From CBDDBX01 sp965225955 (lineage in GTDB: Bacteria; Acidobacteriota; Aminicenantia; UBA2199): a stretch of 24,462 bases of DNA. How positions within the stretch are numbered: position 1 is the first letter of the stretch; each line of letters opens with the position of its first letter. The stretch lies in assembly GCA_965225955.1 (NCBI GenBank), contig CBDDBX010000002.1:1-24462 (forward strand), written 5' to 3'. Below the pieces are notes generated by a model. It saw only the letters and a list, made by a program, of their open reading frames with translations. It made no database searches and had not been told where the DNA came from. Shown piece by piece: positions 16,023 to 23,972 of the stretch. A program made the translations under genes and the position numbers.

Positions 16023-16066
16023 TCTGCTTTTTCCACATTTTTTTAAAAAGTTGTGGAAAAAGCAGA
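16023..16066. terminator. 15-bp hairpin between the SPL-like gene and purB, bidirectional terminator candidate
   Basis: TCTGCTTTTTCCACA (16023-16037) pairs perfectly with 16052-16066 over a 14-nt T/A-rich loop. On the plus strand TTTTTT follows at 16075-16080. On the minus strand the stem follows the end of purB by about 12 nt. The position suits a shared terminator for both convergent genes. Confidence 0.6.
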
Positions 16067-16078
16067 AAAATGACTTTT

Positions 16079-17449
16079 TTATAATTTAAACTCTTCGAAA
16101 TAGATATCTACAAGTTCTTCTGCTGTTCCTACGTATCCGGAAGTAGTGAGTTCTGCCATTCTGGCTTTCTCTTTTTCCGGTACCTTCTCAAGAGAGTTTA
16201 TAAAAACAGTAAGATCTTCCTGAGTAATTCTTCTTCCTCTGGTTAACTCTTTCAGTTTTTCATAAGGGTTTTCCTCTCCATATACTCTCATTAGAGACTG
16301 CACAGGTTCAGCAAGTAATTCAAGGTTGCTTTCAAGATCTTCTTTTATAGCAGCCTCATTAAGACTTAGTTTACCAAGACCTTTCATGCAGTTGCGGAGA
16401 CCTATAATAAAATATCCAAACAGTGAACCAAGGTTTCTGAGAACAGTTGAATCTGTAAGGTCTCTCTGGAACCTTGAGTTGAGAAGTTTAACAGCCAGAT
16501 GTTCCATCATTGATATTCCAATACCAAGATTCCCTTCTGAATTTTCGAAATCAATTGGATTGACCTTATGAGGCATTGTTGAACTACCAACTTCTCCTTT
16601 TTTAACTTTCTGCTTGAAATACCCAATACTGATATATCCCCATATATCTCTGTCCAGATCAATTATAACAGAGGATATTCTGATCATTGCATGCAGCAAT
16701 TCTGATATATAGTTATAAGGGTTGATCTGAGTTGTCCACTTAATTGGCACCAGATCCAGTGAATCTGTAAGAAATTCAGCACCAGCATTAACCCAGTCGA
16801 TATCAGGGTAAACAAATTTATGTGCGTTGTAGTTTCCTGAAGCACCATTAATTTTCCCTTCTATTTCTGTATTTTCAAGATTTTCTTTCTCTCTTCTTAT
16901 TCTCCAGGCAAAATTGATGAGCTCTTTTCCCAGAGTAGTAGGAGAGGCTGGCTGTCCATGAGTTCTTGACATCATAGGTATGGATTTGAACTCTTTTCCC
17001 AGAGCTTCAATGCAATCCAGAAGTTCCTGAATAACTTTAACAGCAAGCTCTTTACCTTCTTTCAGCATTACAGCATAAGATGTGTTATTTATATCTTCAC
17101 TGGTACATGAAAAATGAACCCACTCTTTAATACTTCCCAGTCCCTTCTTTTCAAGTTCTTCTTTAATGAAGTACTCAACAGCTTTTACATCATGATTTGT
17201 AGTACTCTCAATTTCCTTTACTCTTTCCGCTCCTTCAACAGTAAAATCTGAAGAGATTGAGTTAATAACTTTCTTATCTATTCTGCTTTCTTCATCTATT
17301 TTAAGCAGATCAATTATATAGTTAAGCCATCTGACTTCTACCAGCACTCTGTTTTTTATAAGACCATATTCCGAAAAAATATCTTCCAGTTCTTTTACAT
17401 GACGGTTATATCTTCCATCATGAACGGTTATAGATTTAATTTTACTCAT
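16079..17449 (-). CDS. purB: Adenylosuccinate lyase, E. coli type
   Basis: Cytoplasmic lyase, 456 aa, the same length as E. coli PurB. It removes fumarate from SAICAR and adenylosuccinate in purine and AMP synthesis. The signature GSSTMPHKVNPIDFENSEGN (about 288-307) holds the mobile catalytic Ser (289/290). The general acid His164 is in SRTHGQPAS, and His86 is in TTNHDVKA. These belong to the long, gamma-proteobacterial-style PurB, not the ~430-aa Bacillus form. A GAGGAG site precedes the ATG, and a promoter is visible at 17472-17500. It has no purine neighbours here. Confidence 0.97.
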   Translation of the reverse strand: MSKIKSITVHDGRYNRHVKELEDIFSEYGLIKNRVLVEVRWLNYIIDLLKIDEESRIDKKVINSISSDFTVEGAERVKEIESTTNHDVKAVEYFIKEELEKKGLGSIKEWVHFSCTSEDINNTSYAVMLKEGKELAVKVIQELLDCIEALGKEFKSIPMMSRTHGQPASPTTLGKELINFAWRIRREKENLENTEIEGKINGASGNYNAHKFVYPDIDWVNAGAEFLTDSLDLVPIKWTTQINPYNYISELLHAMIRISSVIIDLDRDIWGYISIGYFKQKVKKGEVGSSTMPHKVNPIDFENSEGNLGIGISMMEHLAVKLLNSRFQRDLTDSTVLRNLGSLFGYFIIGLRNCMKGLGKLSLNEAAIKEDLESNLELLAEPVQSLMRVYGEENPYEKLKELTRGRRITQEDLTVFINSLEKVPEKEKARMAELTTSGYVGTAEELVDIYFEEFKL

Positions 17450-17471
17450 AGTATCTCCTCATTAAGAAGAT

Positions 17472-17500
17472 TTTATACACAAAAGATCTGGATTGGTCAA
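17472..17500 (-). promoter_or_regulatory. Sigma-70-type promoter of purB
   Basis: On the minus strand TTGACC (17495-17500), a 17-bp spacer and TATAAA (17472-17477) each match consensus at 5 of 6. The predicted start is about 15 nt before the ATG, enough for the GAGGAG site. No PurR-like operator was seen. Confidence 0.6.
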
Positions 17501-17544
17501 TGTTTTCTGCTATAAAACAGAAAGGTTGAGTTTACTGTGAAGTG

Positions 17545-17567
17545 AGAGACGGGTTGTACCCGTCTCT
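17545..17567. terminator. Perfect 10-bp hairpin after pepD, without T-tract
   Basis: AGAGACGGGT and ACCCGTCTCT pair perfectly over a TGT loop, 14 nt after the pepD stop. Neither strand has a T-run next to the stem, so it may be a 3'-end stabiliser or a Rho-assisted stop rather than a classical terminator. The purB promoter lies downstream of it. Confidence 0.45.
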
Positions 17568-17580
17568 ATATGAAAGTTAA

Positions 17581-19029
17581 CTATTTTAATTCTTTAAGAA
17601 GTCTTACTGTGAAATCCCATACTTTACCAATTGCACTAATGCTTACTTTTTCATCAGGGCAGTGTGGGTATTTCAGATCCGGACCAATAGAGATCATATC
17701 CATACCTGGATTTTTATCTCCAATAATACCGCATTCAAGACCAGCGTGAATTACTTCAACAACAGGTTTCTTATTAAACATCTCTTCATAGAGTGCCAGA
17801 CTCTTTGCAAGAAGCTTTGAGTCCATATTTGGCTGCCATGGTGGATATCCACCAGCACTGCGGGCAGAACCGCCAGCCACAACTGCTGTAGACTGAACAG
17901 TTTTTGTCATATCCTTGATTTTTGAAACAAGTGAACTTCTCTGACTTGAAAGCACTTTAACTTCATTATCTTCAACTTTGATGTTTGCAAAGTTGTTTGA
18001 TGTTTCAATAAGGCCTTCAATATCTTTTGACATTGCAGCAACACCATGAGGCATAGCATATACAAATTCGATAAGTTTTCTGGTTGAAGCCATTGTGAAA
18101 GCTTCTCCCATTGAATCAGCTGCTTCAAGCTTTACAAATATATCAGGATCTGTTTTTGTATACTCAGTAACAAATACTTCTCCGCACCCTTCAATTATAG
18201 CTTTAACATCTGCTTCAGAATCTTTACTGAACATTACTACTGCATCTGCATCTCTTGGAATAGCGTTATGAGCACTTCCACCTTTAATATCAGCTACTCT
18301 GAGATCTGTTTTTTCTGAAACTGCATCCAGAACTCTTCCAAGAATTTTCATTGCGTTTGCTTTACCAAGACCAATATCGATTCCGGAGTGTCCGCCTTTC
18401 ATTCCGCCAGCAACGATTTTATATGTACCAAAACCTTCCGGCACATTGCCTTTTTCCAGTGGAAGAGTCAGGTGTGAATTGATACCACCAGCACAACCTA
18501 CTGTGAAAACGCCTTCATCCTCTGAATCGATATTAATGAGGATTTTACCCTTGATGAAACCTGGTTCCAGAGCATTTGCTCCAGTAAGGCCTGTTTCTTC
18601 ATCAACTGTAAAAAGAAGTTCAAGAGGACCATGTTCAACATCACTATCTTCAGCCATAACCATAGCCATTGCAAGAGCAATACCGTTATCAGCTCCAAGA
18701 GTTGTACCATCAGCTGTCAGCCAGTCTCCTTCATAAACAAATTTAATTGGATCTTTGCAGAAATCGTGAGTAGATTCAGGAAGTTTTTCACATACCATAT
18801 CCATATGTCCCTGAAGAACAACTATAGGTGAATTTTCAAACCCCTTTGTACCAGGAACTCTGATTACTATATTGTTTACCTTATCTTTATCTACTTCGTA
18901 ACCTCTGTCTTCAGCCCATTTAATAAGCCAGAGCGCTATCTGCTCTTCATTTTTTGAGCATCTTGGTATTTTTGAGATCTCTTCAAAACACTTAATCACT
19001 GATTCTGTCTTGCTATGTTCAAAATTCAT
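17581..19029 (-). CDS. pepD: Aminoacyl-histidine dipeptidase (M20 family, PepD)
   Basis: Cytoplasmic zinc dipeptidase, 482 aa (E. coli PepD 485), which splits Xaa-His and other dipeptides for amino-acid recycling. Metal and catalytic residues are in place: His75 and Asp77 (QGHMDMVCE), Asp114 (TTLGADNGIAL), Glu144/145 (TVDEETGLTG), Asp168 (INIDSEDEG) and His456 near the C-terminus (YPHCPDEK). The dimerisation 'lid' insertion sits between. A strong AAGGAG site precedes the ATG. Promoter elements TTGACT and TATATT lie upstream. No signal peptide is seen. Confidence 0.96.
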   Translation of the reverse strand: MNFEHSKTESVIKCFEEISKIPRCSKNEEQIALWLIKWAEDRGYEVDKDKVNNIVIRVPGTKGFENSPIVVLQGHMDMVCEKLPESTHDFCKDPIKFVYEGDWLTADGTTLGADNGIALAMAMVMAEDSDVEHGPLELLFTVDEETGLTGANALEPGFIKGKILINIDSEDEGVFTVGCAGGINSHLTLPLEKGNVPEGFGTYKIVAGGMKGGHSGIDIGLGKANAMKILGRVLDAVSEKTDLRVADIKGGSAHNAIPRDADAVVMFSKDSEADVKAIIEGCGEVFVTEYTKTDPDIFVKLEAADSMGEAFTMASTRKLIEFVYAMPHGVAAMSKDIEGLIETSNNFANIKVEDNEVKVLSSQRSSLVSKIKDMTKTVQSTAVVAGGSARSAGGYPPWQPNMDSKLLAKSLALYEEMFNKKPVVEVIHAGLECGIIGDKNPGMDMISIGPDLKYPHCPDEKVSISAIGKVWDFTVRLLKELK

Positions 19030-19057
19030 CTTTCTCTCCTTAAAAGTTTAATAGAAA

Positions 19058-19087
19058 AATATATGACAAAGAGATAAAAAAAGTCAA
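19058..19087 (-). promoter_or_regulatory. Promoter of pepD
   Basis: On the minus strand TTGACT (19082-19087), an 18-bp spacer and TATATT (19058-19063) each match consensus at 5 of 6. The leader would be about 20 nt with the AAGGAG site inside. Confidence 0.5.
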
Positions 19088-19190
19088 CAAAAGTTATCAA
19101 TAGTTTTTTCCGGTTTTTTTTTTGAATTCCCGCAAAATCCTATATATATTGTAACCAGACATTGTGTGTGTCTTTATTTAAAAAGGGATT

Positions 19191-19218
19191 CGGAACCGGT
19201 TTTAAATAACCGGTTCCG
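19191..19218 (-). terminator. Terminator hairpin after the cNMP-binding gene
   Basis: An 11-bp perfect stem CGGAACCGGTT/AACCGGTTCCG closes a 6-nt loop, 3 nt after the stop on the minus strand. TTTTT follows 6 nt after the stem (AATCCC between). Confidence 0.7.
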
Positions 19219-19221
19219 CAT

Positions 19222-19701
19222 TTACAACCACTTACACAAATCAAAAAATGCTTTCAGCTTTACGTCTGTATTTCTTAATCTTGATGCTATCAGTTTACCC
19301 AGTTTAAAGAGAACCTGTGAACCCCCTGAAGGATTGCTCTGAACAAATTCTATGAATCTTTTTCTCTCGATTTCATAAATAATAACATCTGTGTGAGCAA
19401 CTGCTGTTGCGGATCTTGGCATATCGTCGAAAAGAGATATTTCCCCAAAAACATCACCTTTATCCAGAATTATAAGAGCCTCTTCATTACCACCATTATC
19501 TACCTGAGTAATTCTTACTCTTCCGGAAGCAATAAGCATAAGTGATGATCCATTATCACCTTCTGAAAATATATTTTCATTTCTTGAGAATATATGTTTA
19601 TCAAATTTGCGGCCCAACTCTTTCAGACTTGAATAGTTGAGATCTGAAAAAATACCAATATCTTTGAGAATTTTAATTTCAAAATCTGTATCTGGTGTCA
19701 T
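19222..19701 (-). CDS. Stand-alone cyclic-nucleotide-binding domain protein
   Basis: The product, 159 aa, is a single cNMP-binding (Crp-type) beta-barrel with flanking helices and no helix-turn-helix, so it is a ligand-sensing adaptor rather than a transcription factor. The phosphate-binding cassette GEISLFDDMPRSATA (86-100) keeps Glu87 and Arg96, the residues that hold the ribose and cyclic phosphate in Crp and PKA-type domains. The C-terminal helix (RFIEFVQSN onwards) ends in FFDLCKWL. The start has no ribosome binding site but an extended -10 six nt upstream, and a terminator follows the stop, so it is monocistronic. The partner is unknown. Confidence 0.88.
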   Translation of the reverse strand: MTPDTDFEIKILKDIGIFSDLNYSSLKELGRKFDKHIFSRNENIFSEGDNGSSLMLIASGRVRITQVDNGGNEEALIILDKGDVFGEISLFDDMPRSATAVAHTDVIIYEIERKRFIEFVQSNPSGGSQVLFKLGKLIASRLRNTDVKLKAFFDLCKWL

Positions 19702-19707
19702 GCACAG

Positions 19708-19716
19708 ATTATATCA
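19708..19716 (-). promoter_or_regulatory. Extended -10 promoter element TGATATAAT of the cNMP-binding gene
   Basis: The same TGATATAAT element as before the WalJ-like gene, again ending 6 nt before the ATG. It predicts a leaderless transcript. No good -35 box at 16-18 bp. Confidence 0.55.
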
Positions 19717-20075
19717 TCATATGAAATTATAAACATCAACTTCACATCTTTATCTGTTATTTTGAAAAACTATGCAAAAAACCGAATACCCCATGCTTTT
19801 TTCTCTCTTTTCTGTATATAATTCCTAAATTCTGATTGTTGTTATTTTTTTTTTGATATTATAAAATTATCCGATGGAAGAAATTTCATACACTTTTCAA
19901 ATCCTGTTACCAGCTTTTTTAATCAGTACATAGTTCTTATTAGTAAGTGATTAAAGTTGAAACAGATTGAGAAAATATGAAACATTCCTGTAACATAAGC
20001 AATTATGAATATGAAATACAGCGGTTTCAATTATAGATCTTCTGATAGCATATTCTGTATAAAAAAGAGGATAAC
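19717..20075. other. Divergent intergenic region between the cNMP-binding gene and the EIIA operon
   Basis: The gap between the two start codons is 374 nt, the longest in the window. No convincing ORF was seen. On the plus strand a weak promoter, TTGTTG (19836-19841), 18 bp, TATAAA (19860-19865), would give a leader of about 200 nt before the AGAGGA site at 20066-20071. T-runs (19844-19854) and A/T-rich patches fill the rest. No riboswitch or small RNA fold could be recognised by eye. A second TATAAA at 20058 is too close to the ribosome binding site to serve as a -10. Confidence 0.35.
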
Positions 20076-20540
20076 ATGATAAAATTCGCCAACTTATTGA
20101 AAAAAGAGAACCTGTTCATTTCTGAAAAATCTGAAAATACCGATTCATTCTATGATGAAGTTACAGAGTTTCTCTTCTCAGAAAAACTTATAGAAAACAG
20201 AGACAATATTAAAAGACTTTTTCTTAAGAGAGAAAGCATTCAATCCACAGGTATAGGGTCCGGTGTAGCTTCACCACATATATTCTCAGATGAATTCAAA
20301 GAGTTTACAATTGCTGTAGCTTACAGCAGAAACGGAATTGATTTTAAAGCGTCCGATGGGAAAAAGGTTAACCTGATCTTTATAATCGTCAGTGACAACA
20401 GGGATGTAAGTCTTCATCTTAAAACTCTGGCACAAATCGCGAATATGACATTGAAAACTGATTTAATGAAAAATCTGCCTTCAATTGAAACAACAGAAAA
20501 TCTGCACAAACTCATTGTAGAATCTGAAGAGTCTCTCTAA
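20076..20540 (+). CDS. PTS EIIA protein, PtsN/fructose type
   Basis: Cytoplasmic phosphocarrier, 154 aa, the length of PtsN (EIIA-Ntr). The active-site region STGIGSGVASPHIF carries the phospho-accepting His68 (E. coli PtsN uses His73). The flanking residues SPHIFSDEF differ from the usual IPHGR, so it is a divergent member. No transporter EIIB/EIIC accompanies it, which fits a regulatory role. It is 30 nt upstream of an antiporter that carries its own EIIA domain, so it probably controls or phosphorylates within this ion-transport pair; that is an inference. The start has an AGAGGA site 4 nt upstream. Confidence 0.9.
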   Translation: MIKFANLLKKENLFISEKSENTDSFYDEVTEFLFSEKLIENRDNIKRLFLKRESIQSTGIGSGVASPHIFSDEFKEFTIAVAYSRNGIDFKASDGKKVNLIFIIVSDNRDVSLHLKTLAQIANMTLKTDLMKNLPSIETTENLHKLIVESEESL

Positions 20541-20570
20541 CACTACATTTTTCTTTTTTTGGACTAAAAA

Positions 20571-22289
20571 ATGGACATTGGTAATATCAAAGCGATTTTT
20601 GACCATAATCTTATACTGCTGATCTCTCTTATGGTAGTTACAGCTCTTGCTCTGGCAAACCTGTGCACCAAAATGCATCTTCCGAAAATTACCGGCTATA
20701 TTTTTACAGGTATTCTGTTTGGTGATCCGGTATTAAACCTCTTCTCAGAAGAAAATTTTCATGACCTGCATACAATTAATCTTCTTGCTCTTGGCCTGAT
20801 GTCCATAACTATTGGCTCTCACCTGAACTTTCATAAGCTCAAGAACAGTGGTAAAAGGATATTCTTTTCAACAATTTTTGAAACCACTCTGACTTTTATA
20901 GTAGTATTTGCCAGTCTTTATTATCTTCCATCTCTTCCTTTCAGCGAAGATGACAGGCTTCTTTTCTCCCTGCTAATATCATCTATTGCTCTTGCAACTG
21001 CTCCTGCTGCTACTGTTGCTGTTGTAAAAGAGACCAGATCCAGAGGTGTATTTGTTAACACTCTGATGCCTGTTGTTGCAATAAATAATGTTCTCTGTAT
21101 CCTTGTTTTTGGCCTTATACTCAATCTTATTCTCTTCAATTTTGAAGTTCATACCACAACTACTGATCTCTTTTTCTCAATTTTCCGGGAGCTCTTTTTT
21201 GCCATAGTTACCGGTGTTATCCTTGGCTTTTTACTTCGCCTTTTCTCAGATAGGAAAATTCATTCCAACAGATACGTTCTTACCCTTGTTTTTCTGACAG
21301 TAATGATTGCAACAGGTATCTCAAATATGCTGAGCATAAACTCTATGCTTCCATGCATGATTATTGGGATATTTATAACAAATACCAGTAAAAACCGGAA
21401 TGTTGTGCTTTCTATTTTTGAAGATATCGAACATCTTATTCTGATTATCTTCTTCTGCCTTGCAGGAGCTCATATAGACGCTGGTAGTATCAAAATCGCC
21501 GGAATTGTGGGTTTTGTATACTTCGTAGCCAGAAGTTTCGGAAAGACCATAGGAGGCAGCCTTGGAGCTTTTATAGGCAACGCACCACCAAGAATATATA
21601 AATACCTTGGAACTGCTCTTCTGCCACAGGCAGGAGTTGCTATTGGTCTTGTAATAATGGTAAGTGAAATAAGTGTTCTTAAAGATTATATAGATTTTCT
21701 TACAACTCTTATTCTTGCAGTTGTAGCAATGAATGAAATAGCAGGCCCTCTTGCTACAAAATGGTCACTTGCAAAGAGTGGGGATATAGGTAAGGACAGA
21801 TTAAAACTGATAAACTTTCTTGAAGAAGAGTTTATAAGAGCTGATCTGAAATCAGATAATAAAGAGGATGTTCTGAATGAGCTCATCAACTTTTTTATAA
21901 AATCCCATCCGGAAACTACCAGATTCAGAGACGAGATTACAAAAACTGTTTTTGAGAGAGAAAAAGATATGTCTACTGCAACAGGTCGCGGAATTGCCAT
22001 TCCTCACGGAATAATAGGTGAAGGTCCGATAATAAGGGGAGTTATGGGTATTTCAAAAACCGGGATTCCTTTTGGAGCTCCTGATGGAAAACCTGTTCAC
22101 CTTTTTATTCTTATTATTACTCCTGAAGAGCATAAAACTGAAACTCATCTTAAAGTTCTTTCAGAAATTTCAAAGCTTCTATCTATTGATACTGCCAGAA
22201 ACAGTTTATTTAATGCAAATTCTGCTATACAGGTTTGTGAAATTTTTAACCATTATGAGGAGAAGGATTTTAACTACTTTATTGATTGA
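20571..22289 (+). CDS. Cation/proton antiporter (CPA family) fused to a C-terminal PTS EIIA domain
   Basis: Inner-membrane antiporter, 572 aa. Residues about 10-410 form 12-13 membrane helices of the Na+(K+)/H+ exchanger fold, with LATAPAATVAVVKETRSRG in the core ion-path region. Residues about 425-572 are a cytoplasmic PTS EIIA domain whose phospho-accepting His479 lies in GRGIAIPHGIIGEGP. The fusion suggests ion exchange is set by the PTS phosphorylation state, that is by PEP supply. The start follows a weak GGA site 30 nt after the EIIA stop, so coupling or co-transcription is likely. The 3' end overlaps the convergent gene by 16 nt. Ion specificity cannot be read from the sequence. Confidence 0.92.
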   Translation: MDIGNIKAIFDHNLILLISLMVVTALALANLCTKMHLPKITGYIFTGILFGDPVLNLFSEENFHDLHTINLLALGLMSITIGSHLNFHKLKNSGKRIFFSTIFETTLTFIVVFASLYYLPSLPFSEDDRLLFSLLISSIALATAPAATVAVVKETRSRGVFVNTLMPVVAINNVLCILVFGLILNLILFNFEVHTTTTDLFFSIFRELFFAIVTGVILGFLLRLFSDRKIHSNRYVLTLVFLTVMIATGISNMLSINSMLPCMIIGIFITNTSKNRNVVLSIFEDIEHLILIIFFCLAGAHIDAGSIKIAGIVGFVYFVARSFGKTIGGSLGAFIGNAPPRIYKYLGTALLPQAGVAIGLVIMVSEISVLKDYIDFLTTLILAVVAMNEIAGPLATKWSLAKSGDIGKDRLKLINFLEEEFIRADLKSDNKEDVLNELINFFIKSHPETTRFRDEITKTVFEREKDMSTATGRGIAIPHGIIGEGPIIRGVMGISKTGIPFGAPDGKPVHLFILIITPEEHKTETHLKVLSEISKLLSIDTARNSLFNANSAIQVCEIFNHYEEKDFNYFID

Positions 22290-22903
22290 TTCTTCAATTC
22301 TGTAATTAATTTTTTGATTTTTCTGCTATATCTTCTGTACTCTCTTATATCAAAAAAAGTAAGAATGTTCTTTTTTTTCTCCAGAACTACTACAGTATTG
22401 CTCTTTTCCCATACATAGCATTCTACAAAGATATTTTTGAGAATACCTTTCCACATATCCGGAAATCTCATCTTATTTAATCCATCATAATTTCTTTCAT
22501 TAAATATATTTTCAAGAAGTTCACCGGATTCAGGGCTCTCTTTTTTTAACATGTATTTTCTGCCAACCAGATTCTTCCACAGATATTCAGAGTTAAAACC
22601 TTCTCTTCTTTCACCATATTCCCTGTCAAGTTTTTTCACAAGGTCTACATTCATTTCCTTATTAAAGAATCTTGTGTCATAGCTGGAATATATTACTTTA
22701 TAAAGTTTTTGGCCTTTATACCTGAATTTTATAAGAAGTCCATATGAGCCGAATTTTCTGGAAATATTATTACCGTTACCTTCCACCATCTCAACTTTAA
22801 CAGGACCATATCCCCATTTTAGTTTTCTGATATCCCATTTTCCATCATCTGTACCACCAGAGAAAAAATTTGAAGCAAGAAGGAACAGTAATAATATTCT
22901 CAT
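22274..22903 (-). CDS. Exported protein of unknown function
   Basis: The product, 209 aa, starts with MRILLLFLLASNFFSG, a short signal peptide with no lipobox Cys, so it should be periplasmic or secreted. The rest is rich in Lys, Arg, Tyr and Trp, alternating strand- and helix-like segments (GYGPVKVEMVEGN, YKGQKLYKVIYSS, NTVVVLEKKKNILTFFDI) and ending in a basic helix. I recognise no family. It begins 5 nt after the ridA stop without a good ribosome binding site, so translation is probably coupled to ridA. Its 3' end overlaps the antiporter gene on the other strand by 16 nt. Confidence 0.75.
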   Translation of the reverse strand: MRILLLFLLASNFFSGGTDDGKWDIRKLKWGYGPVKVEMVEGNGNNISRKFGSYGLLIKFRYKGQKLYKVIYSSYDTRFFNKEMNVDLVKKLDREYGERREGFNSEYLWKNLVGRKYMLKKESPESGELLENIFNERNYDGLNKMRFPDMWKGILKNIFVECYVWEKSNTVVVLEKKKNILTFFDIREYRRYSRKIKKLITELKNQSIK

Positions 22904-22908
22904 TGTTC

Positions 22909-23280
22909 TTATATAATTGCTATTACTTCAATTTCCACAAGTGCTTTTAGTGGAAGTTCCTTAACTGCAAATGCTGAACGCGCTGGATAAGGCTCTTCAA
23001 ACACAGTTTTATATACTTCATTTACATCACCAAAAAACTGCATATCTGACAGAAATACAGTAGCTTTAACAATATCTTTAAAATCTGCTCCAGCAGCTTT
23101 AAGAACTTCTCCCATATTTTTAAACACCTGTTCAGTCTGAGCTTTTATTCCTTCCTGCATAACACCTGTAGAAGGGTCAATGCCCAACTGACCTGAGAGG
23201 AAAACCATATTTCCTTTTTTTACTGCCTGTGAATATGGACCAATCGCTGCTGGTGCCTTATCAGTTGATACTTTGATCAT
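22909..23280 (-). CDS. ridA: RidA family reactive intermediate deaminase
   Basis: Cytoplasmic trimeric deaminase, 123 aa, which hydrolyses enamine/imine intermediates released by PLP enzymes such as threonine dehydratase, protecting other PLP enzymes. The family features are complete: APAAIGPYSQAV at the start, VFLSGQLGID, and the C-terminal YPARSAFAVKELPLKALVEIEVIAI with Arg101 and Glu116 in the active pocket. The AAGGAG site lies in the end of the rhomboid gene, which it overlaps by 20 nt, so it is part of that operon. Confidence 0.97.
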   Translation of the reverse strand: MIKVSTDKAPAAIGPYSQAVKKGNMVFLSGQLGIDPSTGVMQEGIKAQTEQVFKNMGEVLKAAGADFKDIVKATVFLSDMQFFGDVNEVYKTVFEEPYPARSAFAVKELPLKALVEIEVIAII

Positions 23281-23971
23281 TATATTCTCCTTTCTTATCT
23301 TTTATTTTCTTTAATATAAAAATTCCTGTTAAAAATCCGCCTGCATGAGCAAGCCATGCTACTTCAGGGGCTGCTGAAAACTGGAAGATAAACCATATTA
23401 TCAGAAATACTGCAGCTGGTATATCTATAAAAGTTATAAAGAAAAAAATAAATACCAGTGTTCGTATTTTTGATACAGGAAATGTAACCAGATACCCTCC
23501 CATAACTGCAGATACTGCGCCGCTGGCCCCGACAACAGTAGTAATATCATTAAAATTGAAGATGAAATGTATTAATGAAGCACAGATTCCTCCAATCATA
23601 TAGAAAACAATATAACGAATCATTCCCAGTTCATTCTCTATTGCCCTTCCGAATACCCATAAAAACAGCATATTCATAGAAATATGCATGAATGAGCTAT
23701 GAACAAAAATTGACGTGATTATTGATAAAAGAGGATGAATAGTTCTTTTAATAATAATTTCATTTTCCGGAAAATTTTTATCTGCAATACTGAAAGTGAC
23801 ATTCTCCATATGGGAAATTTCCCATGGAACCATGCCATACCTTGGTATTTCATAACTTAAATCGCTTCCAAAAGTGAACCATAAGTGTATTACAACATTT
23901 ATAATAATCAGTGCAGAAGTAATCCAGGGGGTTTTTCTTATATTATTGCTGTCTGAAACAGGAATAAACAT
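23261..23971 (-). CDS. Rhomboid family intramembrane serine protease
   Basis: Inner-membrane protease, 236 aa from the chosen start. A first helix (17-33) and a periplasmic loop are followed by six core helices. The active-site dyad is visible: Ser150 in GASGAVSA and His209 in AHAGGFLTG. The oxyanion-region HSSFMHISMNMLF (His91, His96, Asn100) is intact. It cleaves transmembrane segments of other membrane proteins; substrates are unknown. A longer frame to 24106 would overlap the PilZ gene and lacks a reason; ATG 23971 follows the PilZ stop by 1 nt, indicating coupling. The downstream ridA overlap shows a single operon. Confidence 0.93.
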   Translation of the reverse strand: MFIPVSDSNNIRKTPWITSALIIINVVIHLWFTFGSDLSYEIPRYGMVPWEISHMENVTFSIADKNFPENEIIIKRTIHPLLSIITSIFVHSSFMHISMNMLFLWVFGRAIENELGMIRYIVFYMIGGICASLIHFIFNFNDITTVVGASGAVSAVMGGYLVTFPVSKIRTLVFIFFFITFIDIPAAVFLIIWFIFQFSAAPEVAWLAHAGGFLTGIFILKKIKDKKGEYNDQSIN

Positions 23972-23972
23972 T

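Noticed and set aside
15984..16066. Replication origin
   Set aside because: DnaA-box-like motifs are present, but there is no dnaA, dnaN or gidA neighbour and no clear unwinding element; kept only as a finding.
22904..22914. Leaderless promoter for the 209-aa protein
   Set aside because: TATATA 6 nt before the ATG is a poor -10 and lies at the end of ridA, so translational coupling is more likely.
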